DNA of 64,000 bases from NCBI RefSeq assembly GCF_910592395.1, contig NC_088309.1:16804599-16868598 (forward strand), read 5' to 3'. This stretch comes from Lineus longissimus (Eukaryota > Nemertea > Pilidiophora > Heteronemertea > Lineidae). Shown here in pieces: positions 25,801-38,560 of the stretch (positions within the stretch are counted from its first letter, which is position 1; each line of letters starts with the position of its first letter). The notes beneath the pieces are model-generated. The model was not told the DNA's origin. It was given only the letters and a program-made list of their open reading frames with translations, and did no database searches. The translations under genes and the position numbers were made by a program.

Positions 25801-28800
25801 CAATCTGGTCCTTGTGGATACAAGAGACACTGTCACAATCGGGTCCTTGTGGATATTAGTGACAATGTCACAATCTGGTCGTTGTGGATACAAGAGACAC
25901 TGTCACAATCAGATCCTTGTGGATACTAGTGACAATGTCACAATCTGGTCCTTTTGGATACAAGAGACACTGTCAAAATCAGGTCCTTGTGGATATTAGT
26001 GACAATGTCACAATCTGGTCCTTGTGGATACAAGAGACAATGTCACAATCAGGATCTTGTGTCACAATCTGGTCCTTGTGCAGACGTTTGATGCCAGAGA
26101 CAATGTCGCTAACAGGTTCTCCTAGACAGTGTTTCTATACCAACTTTACTATCAGTCATAATTGAATAATTATGTTTGTTTCCAGGGTACCAAAGGCCTG
26201 AGTTTGTTTTACCTTGAGACAAAAACAGAAGATGGAAAACTGAACAGCATTCAAGTGCAGAAATTGAAAAATAAGCTTGGAACACGACAGTTACCAACTG
26301 CAGAGCTTCTGTTAGATGGAGCAAAAGCTATCAAGGTCAGTAAGATAGTCATTCAGACATTGCCTATTCAGGGTTCTCGTCCAGGGACACCACCTGGACA
26401 GAATCAATTTCTCCACTTTAGCACCCTCACAAAAGAGTTAGCACCCGGACAGATTCATGGTAATGGTTTCACTGTTAAGAGACCCAGACAGATTTTGCTG
26501 CTAACCAAAAAAATATTCTGGAGATAACTTCTATTCTGCCACACACCCCTTGCTAGGCATTTCCAGAGGGCACCCTGCCTTAAAAATTCATTTTGAATTG
26601 TGCCTTTCCGCTAAAAAATGTTTCTTTTGCACCCCCTGCCCACCTTTCCTGTCCAAAAAAACGTGTGAAGGATCTCCCGTCGTGTGCTGCCATCTGTGCT
26701 GCGCTGTTGAAGTTGGGGTGTGTGCGATGCCGATGTCAGCTATGCAAAAACTCTGTCTTGTTTTAGTCTTGAGCAATCTTCCTTTCAACAGTACACATTA
26801 ATACAATGAGCATTTGACTAGTGTTTGCACAAGACTTTTGTTCTGAAGGTTTGTAACCATTGCGACCGGTTCAGAATTGATGATTTTAGTGCAGCACTAG
26901 GGGTGCTGCAAACATCAATGATTGTGCCCCTATTTTGCCCAAGTGCCCTAAAGCCAGCTTAGTCCACCCTGCCCTCTGACTCCCAGCTAGGGGCCTGTGT
27001 CATTGCCTTACTCCTTTGAGCCCGGGGAATTTGTGAGGTGTGACTATCAGATCCCTGGCGATTTACCCTGAATTACAGGTTTTCAAAAGATCAAGTAGCA
27101 AAGACCAACTCATCATACCCCAGGATGCATGACTCTCAGCTTCAAGATGATGTATAGAAAATCATTGAAGAGTCAGAGTCAGAGTCTGTCTTTGATATAA
27201 TATCCATTGAAATTAAGTAAAAGAAGGTCGAAAACTCTTTACAAAAAATTGGCAGAAGGTGTAATCTACTTAAGAAATTGTCAATTTAGCAAAGGTATTC
27301 ACTAAATTGCAAATGAAAACAAAACACAGGAGAAAATATGTTTTTATTCGCAATGATAATATGCAATACGTGAAGCCATGCAGACAAAGCAAATATTATC
27401 CCAATTTTACATGATGCCGCCAATGGACAAGTAACACCGAAATGACAAGTGCGCAGCCTGCAAATGCGCCGGGCAAATGTTGCCAAGACTTTAAGCGGAT
27501 GAGCCGTATGACACGAACAAATTTTAGCACATTTGATTGATTCATGTAGGGACTACTTAAAATCAAGAAAGGCTTTCGCCATTCTAGAGTCCCAATTACT
27601 CACCAGTGACTTTGCACAGTTTGGCCTTCTTTTTGGCTGGAGACTTTGGGGCAGTCAATGCAGTGGCTGTCATCGTCTGTTGAGAATCTAGAATAAAAAA
27701 TGACAGTTAGGCCTATGTGATGATAAATATCAAATCACGAAAGGTCACAAAATGTTTTGCAACCAAAACTCTGGCAAATATAGATTCAAATATATACAAA
27801 ATATAAATGCCTTGATATATGAGGTGTGGGCCAGGCTATCAGTATCGATACAGTATTAGACCCCGGGCCTAATAGCCTACTGAAAGACCGAACTTGTATC
27901 TAATAGCATACCAAGAATTATTGTGGCTCCCTCTCTGTGTGTTTTTGGTTGACGATAAAAGGTAGTTATATTACATGGGGAAGGATTTATTTTACGTTTT
28001 CATTTGATAAAATGGTTCAAAAATTGAAAAAATGAATTTTGAAAAAGAAAAAATAATAGCTGTGGTAGGGGTCGAACTTCGGGTCCCTTGGGTGCAAGAC
28101 AAGCGCCTTGACCACCATACCACGAGTCACTTGTTGAGGAGTGCTGTATTTTTACTATAAATATGCAGAAAATATTACTTTTCATTGAAAAGTGCTTTCA
28201 AATCACATTAAAATATTTGTTTAAGCTATGATAGAAGATTTTTTAGTCAGATTCTGAAAGAGAGACTCTTTGTTATGGAAATAGCGAAAAGAATGTATCG
28301 GTTGCCCATCGATCCTTGCCGCTGTCCCTTCTGCCCCTCATTTGCCACTAGAGGCCCACTATTTATTGCTGTCTGGGATAGGCCTATTGTTAATTAAAAT
28401 TTAATTAACAATAGGCCTAATGTGTACAATTGCGATCATTTTGTTAATTCTTTGAGGTAATTAATTCTCATGACTTATTGAATAAATTAACAGTATTAAC
28501 AAATATTTATATTGGAATTTATTTCTGGTTCACCCTGTATAGTACTACATGTGTGGGCATGCTCAGTGCGCTTAGAAATATGGAGTCAGAAAGTTTGCTA
28601 GCGCATTTTTGGAGTTGCGATTAACGACATTTTCTGTACTTTCGTGTAGTTGAACTGCATTATCTGCTGATGAAGTTGATTTACAGAGCTATGAAGTCAA
28701 CTACTATGGTACTATTTCTAAGTGACGGTCATGAACAGCTGTGCTTTAGGCCGCTTGAAAAATGCATGCATGCACTGTCATGTCAGCATGTACACATGGT

Positions 28801-31800
28801 CACTATGCACACAGGAAGTCCATCAGAAATGGCCGGCAGAGTGCCAATATCGGTGCAGGCACCAGATGACGTACTTTGAACTTAGCCAGGGTTGCATGTA
28901 GGGCTGAGTTGAGCCTAATTCCGCTAATGTTTTTGAAGATTGACATCAGGCTAATATGTAAAGAGCAAGCTCTAGTGAACTCACACAACTGTATGTCCTA
29001 GCAGACGATTTTTAAATACAAGATGTCCCACACCCGCACTTCAGTTGCGCCGGTGTGAATAAATCTACTTGTGTGACTGGTCAATGGCTCATGACGTCAT
29101 GAAATAATTGCGTCACGAGGAAGGAAACAATGGGATTCACGTCCGACGTCGTAACTGTGGGTGCGGTGCGTCGTGAATGCAGGAGCGGCCAACGCGCGGC
29201 CCATATGGAATGCGACAAAACATTACCGGAACCAGAATTGTCATGGGTCTGCACAAATTTTTTCAGATTCGATGGACATGATGGATATATGCATTTTGTT
29301 TACACTTTACATACAGTGTATACATACTTAACCATTACACTCACTACGTTGTGTGAGTTATGAAATCTAGACCTATTTATTATAAGGCTTATGTTCAGAA
29401 ATATATGCTGTAGATAGCTAGTAGAAGTAGATAGCGTTTTAGGGCCTAATTAGGCTAAATCGGAGCCTGGTGTAGGCCTACCTACCTGCAGACTCAAATC
29501 CACCAGTGATGCCTCTGAACTCTGCATCTTTTTCAAATGTTTCTATGATACTCTGCAGTGTAGGGTCGGCCTGTGGCATCTTTCCCCCTCCTCTAGTCCC
29601 TCTCTGGTGTTTTTGCTGCAGGGAATGGATCTCTTTCACCTTTGAAAGCTGCTGGTTCCATTTTTCCCTGCAGTTATCCCCGGTTCTTTGGAGAAATGAG
29701 AGACATTTCAAAGAGTGGTACAACTGTGCCAAAAGCGACGAAAGAGGACAAAATCGACAAAAAGTCATGATTTTGCAGCCAACAGCACCAAGATCAAAGA
29801 CCAGCCCTGGCCAGAATAAGCAAGCTATGGAGCTGAAAATTTAGGATGTGATTTAGGAATATCTTTGCTGCTTAGGGCACAACTTTCAGAATCAAGGCCT
29901 AGGTAGTTTTCAAAGAAATTACAAAATGAATGGCAACACAACAAGACTTGTAAAAATGAAACCGAACTTAGACCGGGGCTAGGTTGGCTCCTATTGGGGT
30001 CAAATTAAGTTTTTTTCTCATTATTTTAGCTTGTTTTGACCTTAAATCATCAGCAATACAATATTCTAAATGAATTAGAGTGATTTGAGCACATTCAAAT
30101 TTTTCACTAAATTGACCCAAAATGTAGTGTAAATGGAGACAAGACAACAATTGATTTTTTAAGCCTTTTAGCAGTTAAATTGTCAATGTTTGACCGCGAC
30201 GCATCAAATACTGCGTGGGGTTGTGAATCTGAAATTTAGATAATGTTATTCCGGACAGTCGGGCAAGTAAATGGTGAAAAATAAACTGGTAGTTGACCAC
30301 GGAAATTTTTTGAAAATCGACAAATAAGACAGACTTTGATATTTCCACTCTTTTCAGCCAACTGGCAGAAAAAACTCAAAACACGCCCCCTATTACCCAA
30401 TTAGCAAAATTCGAAATTAATTTTTTCATCAAATAATTTCTTTATATCTGTAGACTTGCCACAACAAATATTTTTTCAATACCTCTCCAAATATGTACTT
30501 GTGAGTTAAAAACATGCACTCGTCTAATTGATAGGCCTCAACCCTCCAACCTATGAATATTCATTAGTGGTCTTGTCTCAGATGAGACAAGACCACAATT
30601 GATTTTTTAAGCCTTTTAGCAGTTAAATTGTCAATGTTTGACCGCGACGCATCAAAGAACGCGTGGTGTTGTGAATCTGAAATTTAGATTATGTTATTCC
30701 GGACAGTCGGGCAAGTAAATGGTGAAAAATAAAATGGTGATTGACCACGGAAATTTTTTTTTAATCGACAAATTAGACAGACTTTGATATTTCCACTCTT
30801 TTCAGCCAACTGGCAGAAAAAACTCAAAACACGCCCCCTATTACCCAATTAGCAAAATTCGAAATTAATTTTTTCATCAAATAATTTCTTTATATCTGTA
30901 GACTTGCCACAACAAATATTTTTTCAATACCTCTCCAAATATGTACTTGAGAGTAAAAAACATGCACTCGTCTAATAGATAGGCCTGGACCCTCCAACCT
31001 ATGAATATTCATTAGTGGTCTTGTCTCAATGAAGGTACATTTCAGGGGTTAACATTTTGAGATTTTTTTCAAACTAATGTACATGACATCCCACAACTCT
31101 CCAACAAAGGAAAGTCATATCTGGACATTTCTGGAGAAATGAGAGACATTTCAAAGAGTGGTACAACTGTGCCAAAGCGACGAAAGAGGACAAAATCGAC
31201 AAAAAGTCATGATTTTGCACCCAACAGCACCAAATTCAAAGACCTGCCCTGGCCAGAATAAGCAAGCTATGGAGCTGAAACTTTAGGATGTGATTTAGGA
31301 ATATCTTTGCTGCTTAGGGCACAACTTTCAGAATCAAGGCCTAAGTAGTTTCAAAGAAATTACAAAATGAATGGCAACACAACAAGACTTGTAAAAATGA
31401 AACCGAACTTAGACCGGGGTTAGGTTGACTCTTATTTGGGTCAAATTAAGTTTTTTTCTCATTATTTTAGCTTGTTTTGACCTTAAATCATCAGCAATAC
31501 AATATTCTAAATGAATTAGAGTGATTTGAGCACATTCAAATTTTTCACTATATTGACCCAAAATGTAGTGTAAATAGAGACAAGACCACAATTGATTTTT
31601 TAAGCCTTTTAGCAGTTAAATTGTCAATGTTTGGCCGCGACGCATCAAAGAACGCGTGGTGTTGTGAATCTGAAATTTAGATTATGTTATTCCGGACAGT
31701 CGGGCAAGTAAATGGTGAAAAATAAAATGGTGATTGACCACGGAAATTTTTTTTTAATCGACAAATTAGACAGACTTTGATATTTCCACTCTTTTCAGCC

Positions 31801-34800
31801 AACTGGCAGAAAAAACTCAAAACACGCCCCCTATTACCCAATTAGCAAAATTCGAAATTAATTTTTTCATCAAATAATTTCTTTATATCTGTAGACTTGC
31901 CACAACAAATATTTTTTCAATACCTCTCCAAATATGTACTTGAGAGTAAAAAACATGCACTCGTCTAATAGATAGGCCTGGACCCTCCAACCTATGAATA
32001 TTCATTAGTGGTCTTGTCTCAGATGAATGATTCTCAATGGGGGCAGCCATCTTGCATGTCTTGCTTTCGATAGGAGGACCAAATGCACTATGGGAAATGT
32101 CCTTCGCAACTAACATTGACTTACTTAAAAGTAGCCTTAGTTAACATTGGGCTTAAACATTGATTTGTGCAACTCAATTTTAGCGTTATGTTAGCTAACG
32201 CTAAGTTAGGGACTTTAACATAAAAAGATAAACTAACATACTTTTATCACCATAAATTTTGTGCAACCGGGCCCAGATCTATAGATCCAGGACGCTAATA
32301 CTTACTACATGTAGTGACCGAGCGCAATTTTTGTACGGTAGCATTTTAGGACGCTTTTTGGTCACAATATACATGATGCATTTGAAAGCGAAAATATTGT
32401 GTTATGCGTGGCCTTTCCCAGCCACCGTAGGTAAACATTCAGGACGCAAATATTCATTGATGCTATCCATAATTTGATGTGTTAATGTCTACAGCAGCAA
32501 ATACCCAACACGTTCACGCAATACGTTCTAAACTGCTTCCCTCCACCGAGCACGTAGAGGTAAAAGTTGACAGGTTGGTTTACCAGAGATCGCTGAAGCT
32601 GTCCATATAATCACCACTACCACGGATATTTTGATCTACATCCATGCCGCTACTGAATGGCTGCAACGCCGGCTGGGATTTTGAATAAAGTCTCAAAGAT
32701 CACGTATGATGCGCATCATATGATGAACGCAAAGGACACTAACAGAAGCCTTTTGGTAAAGCGTTTGGTTTCTAATTCTCCTGATTTTTCGTCTTCACCA
32801 AGTTTGTTCTTATTCGACGCAGTCACCTGCATGACGCCCTGTATGATTAGAATATTAGATATGAGGATAACAGAGAATGGAATGACTACCAAGACAGTAG
32901 ACTGATATACCGCTATGATTACTTCCACCCAGGGATATTCTTTGACACTAAGGACAATACTATCGATGTTACCCTCAATTAATCGGACTTAATGTTAACA
33001 TCATGTTGATATTAACCAGACATATAGACAATGCAACAATCTTCCTTGCATGTGACACTGCACACACAGATTTCGCTTTCAACGGGTACACGATTGCGCA
33101 CGCGCGATCAGCTGTAATGGCGGCACGAGCACCCTGTGCTGACGCAGCACTAGAATAAGGTGAATAGATCACCCATCTGATGATTAAAATCACAAATACA
33201 TTACCAAAGATATATATTCTCCACTTTATTTCAGAATTATAAAATGCACGCTCTATCATTGTCCCAAATATTTAATGTAGACGATTGTCAGCGTGAAAGG
33301 ATTTAGCAATAACTATTATAGATACAACATTTTAAAGTATCCTTTTTTATTTGTATTGTTTTGCATCACTCGAAAAATATTTACCTCAGAGTACATGAAA
33401 TATGTACATGTATAATGCACTTATCTTCTTTTCCTTTTTTGATAGTGCATAATATGTGCTATGAGCAGCTGCAAGGTGCAAAGCTCCTAGTAGTTCTAGC
33501 TAATGCCTTAAAAGCATTAGATAAAGCATCATTTTGAAGACGAAGGCATTAAATACGCTGTTCATACTTCCATAATGTTTATATAGAAAGCATCCTTACC
33601 GAAGTATTGTTTTAATGTTTGGTAGTTTTGAAATTTGAGACCAAAGAAAAACGGCAAGTAACCCAGAAAGAATAACAAAAACACTACTGTGCCCACAGGC
33701 ATGCACTGATGTGGATACACTCCCTCTTTGTGGTTATGAGGAATCGTGAAATGACATTCCCGAATATCTCGATGATGGATACGAATTCTGACCATTTGTT
33801 GAGTAAGGACCGGGGATAACTGCAGGGAAAAATGGAACCAGCAGCTTTCAAAGGCGAACGAGATCCATTCCCTGCAGCAAAAACACCAGAGAGGAACTGG
33901 AGGAGGGGGAAAGATGCCACAGGCCGACCCTACACTGCAGAGTATCATAGAAACATTTGAAAAAGATGCAGCGTTCAGAGGCATCACTGGTGGGTTTGAA
34001 TCTACAGGTAGGTAGGCCTACACCAGGCTCCGATTTAGCCTAATTAGGCCCTAAAATGCTATATACTTCTACTAGCTATCTATAGCATATATTTCTGAAC
34101 ATAAGCCTTAAATAGGTCTAGGCCCTATATGGTGACAAGATTTTTGATATCGTATCAACGATATAAATTTGGTAAGAATCTCAAAATATCATAAATAATC
34201 AACTTATTGATATCTGTATTTTCTATCGTTCTAATCAATGCTATAGTGAAGTGTGATCAATTTCAAGAAATTTCAAAAAATAATATTTGAGAATATCAAA
34301 AATGGTGAAATTTTTCATAAAATCTGTGTTTTTATATCCGCACTTTCGGATAAAGTTCGGATATATTGTTTTTATCAGGATTGTCCGTCCGACCGTCTGG
34401 CCGTCCGTCCGTCTGTATGTCACACTCTTGTGACCTCTCTACATTCTGAACGAGTTCGCCTAGACATTTCATATTTGATGTCCACTTGTATCGGGTGAAT
34501 ATCAAAGCCAAGTTCGATAATGGCTGATTTTGCACTCAAGATGGCCGACTGTCAGCCATTTTGTTGTAAAACTTCCAAATCCATTGTGACCTTTCTACAT
34601 TCTGAACGAGTTTGCCTAGACATTTCATATTTGGTGAGCACGTGTATCGGGTGAATATCAAGGCCAAGTTCGATAATGGCTGATTTTGCACTCAAGATGG
34701 CCGACTGTCAGCCATTTTGTTGTAAAACTTCCAAATCCCTTGTGACCTCTCTACATTCTGAACGAGTTCGCCTAGACATTTCATATTTGGTGTGCACGTG

Positions 34801-37800
34801 TATCGGGTGAATATCAAGGCCAAGTACGATAATGGCTGATTTTGCACTCAAGATGGCCGACTGGTGGCCATTTTGTTGTAAAACTTCCAAATCCCTTGTG
34901 ACCTTTCTACATTCTGAACGAGTTTGCCTAGACATTTCATATTTGGTGTGCATGTGTATCGGGTGAATATCAAGGCCAAGTTCGATAATGGCTGATTTCG
35001 CACTCAAGATGGCCGACTGTCGGCCATTTTGTTGTAAAACTTCCAAATCCCTTGTGACCTCTCTACATTCTGAACGAGTTCGCCTAGACATTTCATATTT
35101 GGTGTGCACGTGTATCGGGTGAATATCAAGGCCAAGTTCGATAATGGCTGATTTTGCACTCAAGATGGCCGACTGGTGGCCATTTTGTTGTAAAACTTCC
35201 AAATCCCTTGTGACCTCTCTACATTCTGAACGAGTTTGCCTAGACATTTCATATTTGGTGTGCATGTGTATCGGGTGAATATCAAGGCCAAGTTCGATAA
35301 TGGCTGATTTCGCACTCAAGATGGCCGACTGTCGGCCATTTTGTTGTAAAACTTCCAAATCCCTTGTGACCTCTCTACATTCTGAACGAGTTCGCCTAGA
35401 CATTTCATATTTAATGTGCACGTGTATCGGGTGAATATCAAAGCCAAGTTCGATAATGGCTGATTTTGCACTCAAGATGGCCGACTGGTGGCCATTTTGT
35501 TGTAAAACTTCCAAATCCCTTGTGACCTTTCTACATTCTGAACGAGTTTGCCTAGACATTTCATATTTGGTGAGCACGTGTATCAGGTGAATATCAAGGC
35601 CAAGTTCGATAATGGCTGATTTCGCACTCAAGATGGCCGACTGTCGGCCATTTTGTTGTAAAACTTCCAAATCCCTTGTGACCTCTCTACATTCTGAACG
35701 AGTTCGCCTAGACATTTCATATTTGGTGTGCACGTGTATCGGGTGAATATCAAGGTCAAGTTTGATAGTGGCTGATTTTGCATTCAAGATGGCCAACTGG
35801 CGGCCTTTTTGTTGTAAAACTTGGAAATATCTTGTGACCTCTCTACATTATGAACGAGTTCACGTAGACATTTCTCGCTATAGAAATAGACTACCCAAAA
35901 TAATAATAAAAGCCACTCCAATCATCAGCATCCTTCTTTACTATTCTATTCAGTTTCACTACCAGCAACCTGATTTCACCAAAGTGCGGATATACTAGCG
36001 TTTGCCAGCAAACGCGGTGCCTCTAGTTTGATTAAGTCATAATGATAAAAAATATTCTAACATCGCACAGAAAAAAAAATGTCGACAATATCGACAAAAA
36101 ATTAAAAATATTCCTATTATTGAGCATTTTTTGATTTTTTAAATTCTCACGATTCGATATGATTTGTCTGGATTTTTGAAGAAATTCGCATGAACTTAAG
36201 ATGTGTTCCTAAAAACACAGTCAAAACTGGTAGAATACAATTAAAAATATTGATTTTTAGGTGATATTTTCATCAAATATTCTCCTATTAATCAATATCC
36301 AAATTTCCACTACGACATATCGTCCGAAACATCGCAGAACAACATATTTCAGCATCAACAAGTTTCTGTGCAATTAACAATGAAAAAATACCAAAACTAT
36401 GCGTATTCCATATGAGCAACAGTGTACAAGTGATAATTTTTGCAGAATTGGCATTCCATATGTGGTCAGGCAATCATGGAATTGGTCAACGTTCGTTTAC
36501 CAAAAAAAGGCATGTAAGTCATGGTGTATGTCATGATGTCGTGGATGTGGCGATTGTTGTGATATCATGGATATTGGCCCTAGTATTTAGCATGTTTTCA
36601 GGTATAATTATAAAAGTAATTTCCCTTATCGTCAACCACTGCTTGCATGTTGATGGAGTGATATCCCTTCCTGTTTACAAAAGATGCTTCGTAGGCTGGA
36701 GCTGGAGGAACTTGTGCGGGTTGTTCTGCTTCTTCCATGGCTTCGCCTTCGCGATCTGCAGGCATGGGCAGTGCAGCTGCATGTGCCGGATCAGGAGCAT
36801 GTAGGCCTATCTGGTCATCTTGCATCTCCTGGTCGTTCTCAGCAGCATTGGCTGGGTCTGGGATGTGATTAGCATCAGGACGTGGCTCACTGGGGCATAT
36901 CATTCTGATGTGCGTGCCGTCGATGCATCCCAATACTTTGGGAAAATGTGAGATCGCATAGAATCCAGTGTAATAAATACACCGGAACTGACCTGGAACT
37001 CTTCAATATGCTCCAAGCTCCAAACAGTCCTCGTTCCAGAAGCGTCCGGATAGCTAAAAGTCTATAATCTCGATAATCTTGCTGAGTCGTCTCAAAGCGT
37101 GTTGTAGGTTTAGTCGTCGTCGTGGTTCTGTCTTTTTTCCGTTCCACCAGGTGGCAGCAGCTCCTTGCTGCTGATTGTCACACCAGCTTGAATTCGACGC
37201 CTCTCCTCCACCGACTGGGGCCACACAATAAAATCGTCCTGTGCAGCATCTAACAGGCCAGCCACCCTGTGCACCACACGACGTACACTAGCTTTGTCTA
37301 CACCGAAAGTGTCCCGAATAATTTCAAAGAAAGCTCCAGATGCAAAATAACGGAGAGCAATCAAGACTTGCACCTCAGGCGAAATTGCATGGCTTCTGTC
37401 GGTCGCACTTTCAATGTCCTCATTGAGCATTTCAACGATGGTTTCTCTGCAAAAACAGTATCTTTTAAAAAGTTTATTGTCATTGAAGAACTCCAAGTGG
37501 TTGATTCTTTGTCTAAAATGCCGTGGAGCTTGAAAAAATGGCTTGAAAGCCGCAAACAGGGCCTGGTTGTCCGCCATTTTGTTTCAGCTAACTCCAAAAT
37601 AGGGATTTATCTTGGGGTTAGGAGGTCAGTTAAAGTAAGCGCTAACTTAACGCTACTTTTAAATTATTTTCTTTCTTGCAACCCAAATTCACTTTTTGGA
37701 GTTAAGTTAATGCCAAGATAAACTAACAGTGATTTTTAACTATTTTTAACTTTTGTGCAACCGGGCCCAGAACTCAAAATGAAACATGTAATAAACTTGT

Positions 37801-38525
37801 AATATCGACGAACTGTTCTTGTTACGCATGGAAACAGAAAGAAGAGAAGTTTAAGCGTGCATAATCTGAGTCAGGCGGCGCTGCTACATGGACGAGCAGC
37901 ATACACACACGGTGGGCAATTTTGGCGGGAAAACCTAATCATGTATTTCGTCCACGGATTGTCAGCTATACTAACGCGACCACCCCGGTCACGCGACCAT
38001 TCAACCTCGGTCCCCTGAGTGGTCGTGTTACCGGGGTTCCACTGTACTTTCCACGTTTTGTACGTTGTACCCATGTATTTCAGCTGAACGCCAGGCCAAT
38101 GGGCCTCTTGTTATGAATTATTTGAACCATGTCACAAAATAACGCATGATTAAACTCGAGGCCCTAAAAGTCTCATGATAGTAAAATGGCCTAGTGGCAG
38201 GAAATTCTGCACCACTACCACAACAGCCGTATCATGATCAATCAGTGCATGTTGTTTACAGGTAGTTTAACCGTGTTTGTCTTTTTAGCTCAGATCTGAA
38301 GACAGATACCTGTTGCTGTTTCCGGTTTAAGGTAGGGTCTCCTCGACGGCATGTGCATGGCACCGACGTATTTAAGTATCTTGCATGACCAAATATTTTT
38401 GCTCTCTGCATTTTGCATATATTCTGTTGTAGAACTGATAAATATCACGTGCAGGTTATTTTCGTAAATCTCATGCTTTTTAGCTCACCTCTTAGCAGAG
38501 GTGAGCTTATCCCATACCGTGGCGT

Positions 38526-38560
<35 letters not shown>

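Noticed and set aside
25674-26165. Overlapping frames with repeated MDTRDTVTI peptides
   Set aside because: By-product of the 70-bp tandem repeat in an intron.
28060-28132. Functional tRNA gene
   Set aside because: A and B boxes are present but the acceptor stem does not pair, and other SINE heads occur nearby.
34708-35796. 362-codon open frame on the minus strand
   Set aside because: It is seven turns of the 156-bp satellite, whose length is a multiple of three. Not a gene.
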